NCBI GenBank assembly: GCA_002483105.1
Contig: DLHG01000013.1
Span: 62,001-126,000 of the forward strand
DNA length: 64,000 nucleotides
Direction: 5' to 3'
Source: Bacteroidetes bacterium UBA7674
GTDB lineage: Bacteria > Bacteroidota > Bacteroidia > Chitinophagales > Chitinophagaceae
Part shown: positions 16,710-25,266 of the stretch, in pieces
How positions within the stretch are numbered: position 1 is the stretch's first letter
How the letters are laid out: each line of letters starts with the position of its first letter
The notes under the pieces: model-generated
The model's database searches: none
What the model saw: only the letters and a program-made list of their open reading frames with translations
Told to the model about the DNA's origin: nothing
Position numbers and translations under genes: made by a program

Positions 16710-17024
16710 TTAGTCGTTGAAAGGTGATAAATCAATAGTAACTATTCTATCGCTAATCTCGGACTCCAAAGCTAAAAGATCATCCGGTAAATGTGCCATC
16801 CCTGGCATAGGTTGAAACTCCCAGGCAGGCATTCCAGTCTCTTCACTAACTACCCATCTCATAATGTAATCCCGGTCTTCAGTCGCTGGAGATATAAGTT
16901 TGATAAAGGCAACTATTTCCTGGCCTTCATAATGCCCTGTACTCACTGAAATAGTGGCAGGCCAGCCCTCTATATTAGTTGGTATAGTAAAGAGGTGGTC
17001 AAAGCTATAATCCCGAAAATCCAT
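16710..17024 (-). CDS. Hypothetical protein upstream of DUF72
   Basis: About 104 residues from the ATG at 17024 (MDFRDYSFDHLF); an ATG at 17102 would add a hydrophobic 26-residue extension. The sequence is beta-rich with EGWPATISVSTGHYEG and DYIMRWVVSE, then a C-terminal acidic helix. It is loosely like the neighbour at 17151 in layout (substrate-like strands, a W-x-F motif before an acidic helix). The function is unknown. Confidence 0.5.
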   Translation of the reverse strand: MDFRDYSFDHLFTIPTNIEGWPATISVSTGHYEGQEIVAFIKLISPATEDRDYIMRWVVSEETGMPAWEFQPMPGMAHLPDDLLALESEISDRIVTIDLSPFND

Positions 17025-17150
17025 TCTATGTGCAAAAAAGTCTATTAAATAAATAAAGCGCAAGACCATAAGTGGAGATATAGTACGGCCAGGTACCAGC
17101 ATCTTTACATATAGCTAGCGCTAATACTAAATTAAAATAATCTTGCCACC

Positions 17151-17495
17151 TTACATGTCTTTTTCAAGAATTGCCTCACTGATTGTCCTCTCAATTTCCT
17201 TCAGTTCCTTAGGGACATCAGTAATAAATTGCCAATGAGGCTCTTCCTTCCCCTCACAGTGGGTGAACTGCATATCATACCGGTGATTGTCTTTCCCCTC
17301 CTGTACTAGTGTAATATGGCTTATAGTATCGTTTTCTACGATTTCCTGCCTCACTTCTATATCAGTAGGTATGCCATCGATTATGTCGGTAAGGGTTAAC
17401 AAAGGTTCTAATCGGATTTCCATATCAAGTTCATTTGATAAAGAGATAAAAACAACCTTGCCATCAGGAAACATCGTTACTAACCCAAACACCAC
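17151..17495 (-). CDS. Hypothetical small beta protein
   Basis: The 114-residue protein has strands MEIRLEPLLTL and DTISHITLVQEG, a HWQFITDVPKEL motif and a C-terminal acidic helix. The layout parallels the 16710-17024 product (WEFQPMP..L..DLLALESEIS), which suggests that the two are distant paralogues. No known family. Confidence 0.5.
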   Translation of the reverse strand: MVFGLVTMFPDGKVVFISLSNELDMEIRLEPLLTLTDIIDGIPTDIEVRQEIVENDTISHITLVQEGKDNHRYDMQFTHCEGKEEPHWQFITDVPKELKEIERTISEAILEKDM

Positions 17496-17569
17496 AACGC
17501 TGTAATTAGTGTGAATTCTGAAAAAAATCTAATAAATAAGAAATATTTTTATATATAATAAATATTTCG

Positions 17570-17577
17570 TATATTTG
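17570..17577 (+). promoter_or_regulatory. Candidate -7 promoter element (TATATTTG)
   Basis: TATATTTG matches TAnnTTTG at the end of an extremely AT-rich 50-base stretch and points into the 650-base gene-free region 17585-18238. No proper -33 TTG is seen. Confidence 0.45.
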
Positions 17578-17584
17578 TATTATA

Positions 17585-18235
17585 ACACTAGAGTAGTGGG
17601 GTAAGACTCATTATAAGCCTACGAAACTTATAATGATCCCGATGGTTAATAACTCGTAAGAGGTCAATGCCATTGTAGACGTCGGATAGTATGGTGCACT
17701 CTTGCAATAACAGAGAAACATAGCGCCAGAGGTTTCTCCGATAGGTCTGGCTAGTAATAATATAAGGATGTCGTTGAGTGGTATGTGCCTGTAGGAACGC
17801 AGATGTGTTGAGGCTAGAATGCAAGAAAGCTACTCAAACCAATATAGAGTTCATCGCTGTATTGGGTAAGGCTAAAAACGGGGCATCTGAAAGTTATTAT
17901 AAATGTTTCTGAACGTTTAATCAGACATGAGTAGATCTCGAACCTTAGGGGGATTTTATGTCAAATTGGGTAGTTTAAATGGAAACGTTCAAGACGACCC
18001 ACGCACCATAACACAGCCTATTTATTGAATCGGTCGCTTAACTTAATAAATGAAAGAGACTAGAAATTACTTCCACGTTTCACTTATTAAATTAAGGACA
18101 CGATTAATGGGAGCGTAACTGGTGTACAGGTTAACTTAAATAGTTATTGTCGTTTAGTTAGTAACCTGAGAGATGAAATTAATCAAGTAAAAATGTTCTT
18201 TTATTAAGAATGTTGAGTATAGTTAGTCAAACACC
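17585..18235 (+). ncRNA. Candidate structured non-coding RNA region
   Basis: No plus-strand gene exists here, yet a TAnnTTTG box lies immediately upstream. The first 300 bases contain three clean hairpins: CATTATAAG/CTTATAATG (17609-17635, nine pairs), GCCAGA/TCTGGC (17725-17751) and CCAATATAG/CTGTATTGG (17839-17865, nine pairs with one G-U). A minus-strand 78-codon frame crosses it but has no protein-like character. The boundaries, the strand and whether it is one RNA are uncertain. Confidence 0.35.
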
Positions 18236-18238
18236 TAG

Positions 18239-18859
18239 TTAATAACCTATATTATTAAAAGTTCCTTTCAATTTTATGGGTGTTTGATCTACAGTCATTG
18301 CATCGATATCTACTTCTCCGGAAATAATTCTATTTATCCTGTCAATCGCTGTAATATTGAATTCTCCATGTTTGATTTTCTTAATTTCAATTACGACACC
18401 GCTATGCTTAAAGTCAATGTTCATGGTGAAAATTCCATGTTTTAAACCAGCGCCACCCAATACGGCTTGAGGATCTTTCTTAAGGATATATACGTCTTCT
18501 TTTAGTGGATTACAGTATAAAGTGAATGTCAAACCAAATCCGCTCTGCATCGTCCCATCATTATAAGTATTAGACATAAGCATAAGAATAGATGCTCGTT
18601 TATTGGTGCCAAGTGGTTGTGAAATAACCTGATTAAGAGAGATTTTGTATTGTGTACCGTTTAAATCGATGTCCAAGAGACCATTACATTTATTATATCC
18701 AGGTGTAGGTACTTTATAACAGTCAACACCATTTTCATCGGCATCTTGAATGCCATTATGGGTCTGTGCAGATTTTTGGACCCACGCTTCTACTTCGGTT
18801 TGTGCATTTAAGGAAGTAGTTATCATGAAGAATGACGATAAAAGCAGAGATAATTTCAT
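18239..18859 (-). CDS. Secreted hypothetical protein
   Basis: The 206-residue protein has a clear signal peptide (MKLSLLLSSFFMITTSLNAQ). The mature part is beta-rich, including LLDIDLNGTQYKISL and GVVIEIKKIKHGEFNITAIDRINRIISG, the latter reminiscent of lipocalin/DUF6252-like secreted proteins of Bacteroidota. No T9SS tail is present. The function is unknown. Confidence 0.6.
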   Translation of the reverse strand: MKLSLLLSSFFMITTSLNAQTEVEAWVQKSAQTHNGIQDADENGVDCYKVPTPGYNKCNGLLDIDLNGTQYKISLNQVISQPLGTNKRASILMLMSNTYNDGTMQSGFGLTFTLYCNPLKEDVYILKKDPQAVLGGAGLKHGIFTMNIDFKHSGVVIEIKKIKHGEFNITAIDRINRIISGEVDIDAMTVDQTPIKLKGTFNNIGY

Positions 18860-18951
18860 AAGTATTATTGTTTTAGTGAAAGTAAATTATTTCTTTGAAA
18901 AAACACATATATGTGATTGTGGGCGTTACGATGTTGTGTTCACTTTGAGGT

Positions 18952-19188
18952 GTGGGTACAAGCCATTATCGAGATGAGATAGCCATTAAGAATTTCGGGA
19001 CGAAAGTTCGAGAACTTAGGGAGCTTCGAGGTCAAACTATTGAGCAATTTGCTAATAGTGAGCCGTCATTAGGGGTGACTCAATTATCTAGGATCGAACT
19101 AGGGCAGACTAATCCGACAATAAGTACCATATTTTTAATAGCCCAAAAGTTAGGGATATCACCGGCTGACCTGATAGATTTTCATTAA
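18952..19188 (+). CDS. XRE-family HTH transcriptional regulator
   Basis: The 78-residue protein is essentially one Cro/C1 helix-turn-helix: FGTKVRELRELRGQTIEQFA, then LGVTQLSRIELGQTNPTIST and LIAQKLGISPADLI. The start is a GTG at 18952. It is a probable element regulator, placed just before the VapE-like gene. Confidence 0.82.
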   Translation: MGTSHYRDEIAIKNFGTKVRELRELRGQTIEQFANSEPSLGVTQLSRIELGQTNPTISTIFLIAQKLGISPADLIDFH

Positions 19189-19458
19189 TTATCCACAGAT
19201 GCAATATCGGCAAAACTCTTAAAACCTAAGCTTGGTAAGGGTTCTGTTGCATTTTATCGCGCATGGAGCTAAAGTAACGGCTCCTTACAAAGGCGATTTT
19301 TAGTCAATACCACTTAATTTTACCACATACTTAGAGAAATCCATGTGAGATTTCCGAGAGGTGGTTATGAGGTGCCTCTTGCGGTTTGAAAAACCTGGTA
19401 AAATACTTTCTACAGCAATTTGTAGACCGATATTCTATAATATTTATATTTAATCACG

Positions 19459-20694
19459 ATGTTAAAGGCAACAAATGAATTAGGATTATTTGAAGAAAAT
19501 CAATTAGAACAACTTAGATTTTTACACGAGGAAGTAAAGGAACAAATTTCAAATTTGGTTAAGGAATCACATAAGAGTGAATCATTAATTTCTAATCTTG
19601 AAATCTTTCTAAAAACGGAATACTCAACTCGATATAATATTGTAACAAAAAGAGTAGAAATCAAAAAGGATAAAACAGGATTTATTCCACTTGATGATTA
19701 TGATGAGAATTCAATTTGGCTAAATTTACAAAGAAATGGCTTTGATTGTAAAGCAGATTTTTTGCATAGACTATTGGCTTCTGAGTTTAGTTCATCATTC
19801 GATCCATTTTTAAGTTATCTCAATTCACTACCTAAATGGGACGGAATAGATTACATACGTTTGTTGTCAGAAACTGTGACTACTAACCATCAAGATTATT
19901 GGTATAATTGTATAAGGAAATGGCTGATAGCTATGGTGGGTAGTTTACTTGACGAGAAAACGATAAACCACACTGTATTAATATTGATTGGTGAAGGCGG
20001 GCTTGGAAAGACACATTGGTTCAATCAGCTAATTCCGGATAAATTAAAAAACTATCATTATTCCAGTTCAATTGACCCAGGAAGCAAGGATGCTAAAATA
20101 ATGCTGTCAGAGTGTATGCTTGTAGTGTTGGATGAATTGGAATCACTTACAAATAAGAAAAATGATTCTCTGAAATCATTAATTACTAATGGCACAATTC
20201 GAGAAAGAAGAGCCTACGGACGGAATAATGACAACTACATAAGGCGTGCTAGCTTTGGCGGTACAGGAAATCACATGCAGTTTATTTCTGAGACAACAGG
20301 AACAAGAAGGATTTTACCGTTTGAAGTAACGCAGATAATACAAGACCATCAAGTGCCTATGAACAAAGTGTATTCGCAGGCATTGCATCTTTATCGCAGT
20401 GGGGAGAGATTCTGGTTTAATGAAGAAGATAGAGTTGTGATTTATAATCATAATGAACAATTTATGAATGTCTGTGTTGAGGAAGAGTTATTAGAAAAGT
20501 ATTATGAACCGACGATAAGAGGAACCGGAACTTTCATGACTGCAACTGATATACTTATAGACTTAAAAGGCAAATCAAATCAGTCTTTGACGATATCTCG
20601 CGAATTGATGGGAAGGGTACTCAAGAGGAAAGGATTTAAGAATGAAAGAAAAATTGGAACGACGACAAGTGGGTATTATGTAAAAGCTAGGTAA
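19459..20694 (+). CDS. VapE-like (virulence-associated E) P-loop ATPase/helicase
   Basis: The 411-residue protein has Walker A GEGGLGKTHW near residue 180 and a VVLDELESL Walker B-like segment. The GGTGNHMQFISETTGTRRILPFEV block is characteristic of the VapE/DUF3874 family, and a C-terminal winged-helix-like part follows. In phages and integrated elements this family acts as a replicative or primase-associated helicase. It converges on the integrase gene with a bidirectional terminator between them. The 270 bases upstream (19189-19458) hold short imperfect inverted repeats and TTATCCACA, and could include a replication origin; that is not shown. Confidence 0.8.
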   Translation: MLKATNELGLFEENQLEQLRFLHEEVKEQISNLVKESHKSESLISNLEIFLKTEYSTRYNIVTKRVEIKKDKTGFIPLDDYDENSIWLNLQRNGFDCKADFLHRLLASEFSSSFDPFLSYLNSLPKWDGIDYIRLLSETVTTNHQDYWYNCIRKWLIAMVGSLLDEKTINHTVLILIGEGGLGKTHWFNQLIPDKLKNYHYSSSIDPGSKDAKIMLSECMLVVLDELESLTNKKNDSLKSLITNGTIRERRAYGRNNDNYIRRASFGGTGNHMQFISETTGTRRILPFEVTQIIQDHQVPMNKVYSQALHLYRSGERFWFNEEDRVVIYNHNEQFMNVCVEEELLEKYYEPTIRGTGTFMTATDILIDLKGKSNQSLTISRELMGRVLKRKGFKNERKIGTTTSGYYVKAR

Positions 20695-20852
20695 GTTAGG
20701 TTAGTTAGGTAATTATATTATTATAGAAGGCTCAGATAAAACAGGGCGTTCTTAGTTTTTACAAAAGATTAATAGGATACTTACCTACCTACCTAATTCT
20801 CTATATTATGGTGTTAGGTTCTAGATAAATTGATAACTTAATATGTAAGTCA

Positions 20853-20880
20853 AAAGCCCTAGTAATAATACTAGGGCTTT
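20853..20880. terminator. Bidirectional terminator between vapE-like gene and integrase
   Basis: A perfect 11-base stem AAAGCCCTAGT/ACTAGGGCTTT with a six-base loop, flanked by T-rich sequence on the plus strand and A-rich on the other side, sits between the convergent genes. Confidence 0.8.
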
Positions 20881-20884
20881 CTTT

Positions 20885-22171
20885 TTATTCCTTATCAGAT
20901 TCTAAGCCAGTTTGGTTTGAAATAGAAGCATATTTGCGCAGCTTATCTGCATTAGCAGATACAGTTTCATCTTCAAAGGTACCTAGGTAGTGTTTGGTAA
21001 CGGCTGTATTACTATGGCCTAATGCTTCTGAGATATAATCAATACTCACACCTTCGCGCCTTAATCCAGTGGCAAAGGAATGTCTGCTTTTTCCATGTGT
21101 AATCTTAACTGAGAGCTCTAGTCGATCAGTTATAGCTTTTAAATGGAAATTAACAACTCTGTTGAAGTTCCTGTAATCAAGCCTATGTTGTTTAATGCTG
21201 TCTTCTTTGCGAATGATAGAGAAGATATAACCATCTGTTTTGATAGAACCATATTTATGAATGATATCCCACATCTCAGGAGTAATACCTACTGTTATCA
21301 TTGGTGCTTCGGCGGCTGTGTTCTCTGTCTTCTTACGTAGGAATTGCAGCGTGTTCCCGTTGATGTGGCCATGTTCAAGATATGCGACATCCTTCATGTT
21401 CATGCCATTGCCAAAGTAGGAAAATATAAAGAAGTCTAACGCCATGCGTTCATCTTGACTTTCAGGTTTATCAGACATTAGTATGGATATTTCATCTCTG
21501 TTTAGGGCTTTCTTAGCCTTACGAGATTGCGGGATTACATATCCTCTCTTACCAAAGGGATAAAGGTGATTATCGATAACACGCTCTTTAATTGCAATAT
21601 TGAAGATGTGTCGGAGGTGTCGTGCATGTCGATGTACGTTAGCTTTAGACATTCCAGTGCCTATTGCGACCTTTTGTATTTCAAATAACTTGCTTTTAGT
21701 GAAATAGTCGAACATGCAATAGCTTAAACCTGTTTGTTTCTGATAAAATGATTTGGTGTCTCTATAGTTATCAGCAGTTCCATGTCCGTCAATATCTTCT
21801 AATTCTTTTATTTTCAAATCAAACCAATCGAACACGTTTGTTTTTGAAGTTAGATCTTTGTCACCGTGGGATGGAATACTAGTGTTTTCCAATCCTTTAA
21901 TAAGCAATCTTAGGGTTTTGATATCATAAGTAATCATAGACTTAAGAAGCGCTTTCACCCTTTCCTGAATTATGGTGATAAGCTTAATCTTTTCCCTAAC
22001 TGCATTAGATGGATTCAGGCTGGACAAGTCACCCCATTCCTCGAGTGTACAATAAACTTCAGTTCCTACATAGTCGGTCTTACGATTATAACCTATGGCT
22101 ATCTTGACTGGATATCTACTGTCTTTGCCTAGGTTTCTTTTATCTAAGCAAGAGTATACGTTATAGATCAT
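20885..22171 (-). CDS. Tyrosine site-specific integrase of element A
   Basis: About 428 residues from the ATG at 22171 (MIYNVYSCLDKRN); a start at 22207 would add twelve residues that overlap repeat motifs. It has a SAM-like core-binding domain and a catalytic domain with HGKSRHSFATG (His and Arg of box II), LGHSN and the nucleophile Tyr in TKHYLGTF. Box I reads SYFGNGMNMKD, so the usual catalytic Arg position appears to be Asn; I recall similar NGM/NGI variants in Bacteroidota elements. The gene lies just inside attR, which ties it to the tRNA-Leu insertion. Confidence 0.92.
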   Translation of the reverse strand: MIYNVYSCLDKRNLGKDSRYPVKIAIGYNRKTDYVGTEVYCTLEEWGDLSSLNPSNAVREKIKLITIIQERVKALLKSMITYDIKTLRLLIKGLENTSIPSHGDKDLTSKTNVFDWFDLKIKELEDIDGHGTADNYRDTKSFYQKQTGLSYCMFDYFTKSKLFEIQKVAIGTGMSKANVHRHARHLRHIFNIAIKERVIDNHLYPFGKRGYVIPQSRKAKKALNRDEISILMSDKPESQDERMALDFFIFSYFGNGMNMKDVAYLEHGHINGNTLQFLRKKTENTAAEAPMITVGITPEMWDIIHKYGSIKTDGYIFSIIRKEDSIKQHRLDYRNFNRVVNFHLKAITDRLELSVKITHGKSRHSFATGLRREGVSIDYISEALGHSNTAVTKHYLGTFEDETVSANADKLRKYASISNQTGLESDKE

Positions 22172-22191
22172 TGAATTGTTGTTTACAGCAC

Positions 22192-22209
22192 TTGCAAGCG
22201 TTTGCAAGC
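22192..22209 (+). repeat. Paired TTGCAAGC motifs at the right end of element A
   Basis: TTGCAAGC occurs at 22192 and again at 22202, ten bases apart, in the same orientation. A similar pair, eleven bases apart, lies at 3222/3233 near the left end. These are probable integrase arm-type sites or sites controlling the integrase promoter. Confidence 0.5.
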
Positions 22210-22238
22210 ACAGGGTTATTACAAATGATTCTTACATT

Positions 22239-22257
22239 CATAACGTGCTGTAAATCA
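22239..22257 (-). repeat. Imperfect terminal inverted repeat, right arm of element A
   Basis: The reverse complement reads TGATTTACAGCACGTTATG and matches the left copy at 3154-3172 at about 15 of 19 positions. Confidence 0.5.
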
Positions 22258-22288
22258 GTGCTGTGCTTTTCTATTGCGGAATTGGCGA

Positions 22289-22344
22289 AGACTCAAAATC
22301 TGGTTTTCGCAAGGGAGTGCAGGTTCGATTCCTGTTCTGGGCAC
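22289..22344 (+). repeat. attR: right 56-bp direct repeat of element A (tRNA-Leu 3' part)
   Basis: Identical to 3096-3151. A further GCGGAATTGG just upstream also matches the tRNA D-arm, with an eight-base shorter spacing. No complete tRNA can form here, so this is the duplicated end. The perfect hairpin immediately after it may be the original terminator of the tRNA gene before insertion. Confidence 0.92.
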
Positions 22345-22349
22345 TGATT

Positions 22350-22374
22350 ACAGCCAGTCATTTTGACTGGCTGT
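22350..22374 (+). terminator. Probable terminator after attR
   Basis: ACAGCCAGTCA and TGACTGGCTGT form a perfect 11-base stem with a three-base loop, followed by TTTGTTT. It lies six bases after the tRNA-Leu 3' copy. Confidence 0.75.
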
Positions 22375-22412
22375 TTTGTTTGGTACAACATAGGTACAAC
22401 ATATTAATTACA

Positions 22413-22457
22413 CTAACTGTTAATCAGAGGTCTCAGGTTCAAGTCCTGAAGGGAGCG
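22413..22457 (+). other. 3' fragment of a tRNA-Asn-like gene (att remnant)
   Basis: From the anticodon loop CTGTTAA (anticodon GTT) onward the sequence reads as a tRNA: TCAGA stem, variable loop, T-arm TCAGG/CCTGA around TTCAAGT, acceptor strand AGGGAGC and discriminator G. The 5' half is absent, and the anticodon stem is already mismatched. This is a probable attachment-site scar of a second integration event next to attR. Just before it is a direct repeat GGTACAACAT. Confidence 0.6.
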
Positions 22458-22469
22458 TCAATAAAAGTA

Positions 22470-22501
22470 AAGGGTTGCAAACGATACAGTTTGAAACCCT
22501 T
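22470..22501 (+). terminator. Hairpin terminator after the tRNA-Asn fragment
   Basis: AAGGGTTGCAAAC pairs with GTTTGAAACCCTT with one mismatch, followed by TTTAT. The rest of 22345-22612 shows no gene. Confidence 0.6.
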
Positions 22502-22612
22502 TTATCGTTTGCACATATTCAGTCCGGTAACGATAGGACCTAACCCAGACAAGACCAATTACGCCACAGGCATATTGAATATTTATATCCCGTGAATATT
22601 ACGTAACTTCAC

Positions 22613-23368
22613 ATGTTTGTTATGACCCCGCATTATCACCACACACTAGGAAAACTGAAGAGCATTATGCGTGGCAGTGAATCAAAATCTATCAATCAGG
22701 AATTGAATAGATTTTTTGCAAAACATGCCTCCTTAAATATTCTGGACATCGGTTCAGGAGATATGTCGAACGCATATTCTTTAAGTGAAAGCTTCTCGCA
22801 CGATAAGCAAATTTCGATTGATGCAGTCGATATTTATTTTCCTGACTCCCCATTTACATTCCGTAAGAATGTTCATATCGAAAGGATTGTCGGTGACTTC
22901 AATAATGTCGAACTCAAACCTCTCTACGATCTCATTTATTGCAGGCAAAGCTTATATTATTTGGGAGACGTTCACGCCGCCCTTTCTAAGATGCGCGGAC
23001 TATTGAAGGACGATGGGCTCATCTGTATTGTCATCTGGGATAAAAGCTGCGTACTCCGACAGTTGTGCATGTGCTTGGAAGAGACTAATCCCGCCTCTAG
23101 CCTAACGGGTGAAGTCGTGGAGCACATTAGTAGTGATCTATGCTTTTCTGTTAGCAAAGATTTATTTGTGAGCGAGATTAACTTTGATACACAATACGAC
23201 ACTGAAGATAATCTCCTTTCACTTGCGAAACTTGTTAGCCGAAGAGGCGAAAAAACCAAGTTTGTCACTGACAAGTTTAGAGAACTGGTCCGAAATAGCC
23301 AGCCAGGCCGAAGGGCAAATGCAATCTTGTATCTAAAAAAAACCAGTTTTGAAAACAAAGCTTATTGA
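22613..23368 (+). CDS. SAM-dependent class I methyltransferase, first gene of candidate defence operon
   Basis: The 251-residue protein has motif I ILDIGSGDMSNA (around residues 45-56), an acidic motif II region ending DAVDIYFPD, and YDLIYCRQSLYYL as the motif IV-like segment. A C-terminal beta region then ends in RANAILYLKK. The fold resembles small-molecule methyltransferases rather than DNA methyltransferases: no NPPY or PCQ motif is present. It overlaps the next gene by 20 bases, which indicates an operon. The substrate is unknown. Confidence 0.78.
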   Translation: MFVMTPHYHHTLGKLKSIMRGSESKSINQELNRFFAKHASLNILDIGSGDMSNAYSLSESFSHDKQISIDAVDIYFPDSPFTFRKNVHIERIVGDFNNVELKPLYDLIYCRQSLYYLGDVHAALSKMRGLLKDDGLICIVIWDKSCVLRQLCMCLEETNPASSLTGEVVEHISSDLCFSVSKDLFVSEINFDTQYDTEDNLLSLAKLVSRRGEKTKFVTDKFRELVRNSQPGRRANAILYLKKTSFENKAY

Positions 23369-25262
23369 TAGGATTTTCCAAGAGCTTAAACACCAAGATG
23401 TTTCGGTTCGCAAAAATGCGGCTCAAGCCCTGGCGCGCTTTGCGCCTAAAGGTGTTACAGCAAAAATTCAACAAGCATTATTGAATGAAACTGACATTAA
23501 GGTAGGAAAATGGCTTGCGCTGGCTCTTGCGAAGATTGGTGACGCAAATACCAAACAGACTGTTTCAACAATCTTAAGGTCTGCTGAAGATACAGTTGAT
23601 AGAGACTGGCTACTGTTGGCCGAAGCTGTCCTTAGCAAAAGGAACACCCAAAAGGAGATTAAAACACTTCTTGGAAGCAATTCGACAGACGCTTTGAAAC
23701 AGGCCGCACAACTTCTTTGGATGAAAGGTGTCGACCCAACTGCTGAGTTAAGAAACCTTCAAAGGCTTGCCAGCCACGAAGACCATTCAGTGCGGAGGTG
23801 GGCAATACTTGCACTAGGGAAAGCAAAAATGAAAGAAGTTAATGGTATTATCCACGGTCTATCAGATGATGACTATTTGGTTCGCGAATGGACGGAATGT
23901 GCTCTTGCTGCTCAAAGCAAATTAGTTCAACCGTCACTTCTTATGCCCGGTCTAAACGATGAACATCCTCGCGTCCGAGAGTGGGCAGTTAAAGCTCTTG
24001 CCTCAACCAAAAAGGGAGAAATTCCTGAAATCCTTGTAAACTATCTGCCAGGTGAGACGGACACAAGCTGCCGTGAGGCGGTCTACAGGTCGCTTAAGGT
24101 ATTACCAAAGGAATTGGATTTAACTTCAATCATCTCCAACGCCACCCAACAAGAAGAGAACCCTTCGGTTCTTATGGCAGTGATAGACCTACTAACGACG
24201 ACACCATCCACAAAAGGTAATATCGAAATAATCACCCAGCTAGACAACCGCTGCAACGAAGTAGATAGAGACCTGCTCTCCCCTTATTTACTGGACAGAC
24301 TGTACGACAATACCTCTGACAAAGAAAAGGCCGCCTTGGAAGTATTGAAACAGTCCGAAACAAACCACTATATTTTTGATAAAATGATGAAAGCTAAAGC
24401 AGAAGGCCAATCAACAACAAACAATAAGAGAATCACTATCGGCGTAGTTATCGCTCTCAAAGAGGAATTCCGAGTTTTCACCGAGATTGTAGGCGCACAC
24501 AAGCCGCTTGGAAATGGCTTCTATAAATTCCCGTTTGAATATGCAGGCAACGCGGCTTCGTTGATTGTTAAGCTCGTAGGTGCCAAAGGCTCGCCGCGAG
24601 CTATGATGGCAACTAATGAATTAGTGGAAAACCATGCCCCAAATGTTGTTGTGAATATAGGCATTGCAGCATCGCTCGACAGCGAGCTTTTGTTGGGAGA
24701 TGTTGTTGTTGCAACTCAGGTTACAGATTACATGCATGACTCAAAAACTGTAACAGAAGGTGAGGGCTGGAAATTCCTTCTCTCGGGCGATCCTTATCCA
24801 ATTGCCTACAACATGCTAAATCAGGCGTTGAACTTTGAATTTGAATTTCCCGAACTTTACAATGAATGGCGGAGTAAAGGTGTAGAATTTACAAATGGAA
24901 CCATGAGCTTGGATGCAAAGAATAAACTGGTAGACGCCAAAGCTATGACACGCATGCCAAATACGATGGAGGCAAAAGTCGCTTCTGGGCCGGCAGTAGG
25001 TGCGTCCGATCATTTCACTAAGTGGTTGAAGGAGAACAGTGACCGATCTTTTAAAGCGTTTGAAATGGAAAGCGTCGGCGTCACCGCCGCTGCGACACTC
25101 AAGCAAAGCCCGACACCAGTCTTTGTCTTGCGTGGTATTTCTGATTTTGGGGACGAGAGGAAAAATGAACTTGAGAATGATACTGATGGTGCTGTGAGAA
25201 AGATAGCGATGGCAAATGCAACCAATTATTTGCTAGCTCTCTTCGGGAGGATGAAATTTTAA
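23349..25262 (+). CDS. HEAT-repeat / nucleoside phosphorylase (MTAN-like) fusion
   Basis: The 637-residue protein starts at a TTG. Residues 1-345 are HEAT-like helical repeats (recurrent VRKNAAQALARF, VRRWAILALGKA, VREWAVKALAS). Residues about 363-637 form a PNP_UDP_1/MTA-SAH nucleosidase domain with VVIALKEEF, VNIGIAASL, FEMESVG and RGISDFGDERK; the catalytic acidic residues of the family (Glu in FEMES, Asp in ISDF) are kept. PNP domains behind sensor repeats are used as nucleotide-destroying effectors in several anti-phage systems. The HEAT part would be the sensor or scaffold; that is inference. It sits inside a four-gene operon. Confidence 0.82.
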   Translation: MKTKLIDRIFQELKHQDVSVRKNAAQALARFAPKGVTAKIQQALLNETDIKVGKWLALALAKIGDANTKQTVSTILRSAEDTVDRDWLLLAEAVLSKRNTQKEIKTLLGSNSTDALKQAAQLLWMKGVDPTAELRNLQRLASHEDHSVRRWAILALGKAKMKEVNGIIHGLSDDDYLVREWTECALAAQSKLVQPSLLMPGLNDEHPRVREWAVKALASTKKGEIPEILVNYLPGETDTSCREAVYRSLKVLPKELDLTSIISNATQQEENPSVLMAVIDLLTTTPSTKGNIEIITQLDNRCNEVDRDLLSPYLLDRLYDNTSDKEKAALEVLKQSETNHYIFDKMMKAKAEGQSTTNNKRITIGVVIALKEEFRVFTEIVGAHKPLGNGFYKFPFEYAGNAASLIVKLVGAKGSPRAMMATNELVENHAPNVVVNIGIAASLDSELLLGDVVVATQVTDYMHDSKTVTEGEGWKFLLSGDPYPIAYNMLNQALNFEFEFPELYNEWRSKGVEFTNGTMSLDAKNKLVDAKAMTRMPNTMEAKVASGPAVGASDHFTKWLKENSDRSFKAFEMESVGVTAAATLKQSPTPVFVLRGISDFGDERKNELENDTDGAVRKIAMANATNYLLALFGRMKF

Positions 25263-25266
25263 ACTA

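Noticed and set aside
17588..17824. 78-codon minus-strand frame
   Set aside because: It spans the hairpins of the gene-free region, has no plausible start signal, and its composition is not protein-like.
20694..20790. TTAGGT-rich stretch with an inverted partner (TACCTACCTACCTAA)
   Set aside because: Short, imperfect and next to a clear terminator; it could be a minor stem but supports no specific role.
22263..22595. 110-codon plus-strand frame across attR
   Set aside because: It runs through tRNA-derived repeats and two terminators, so it is a chance open frame.
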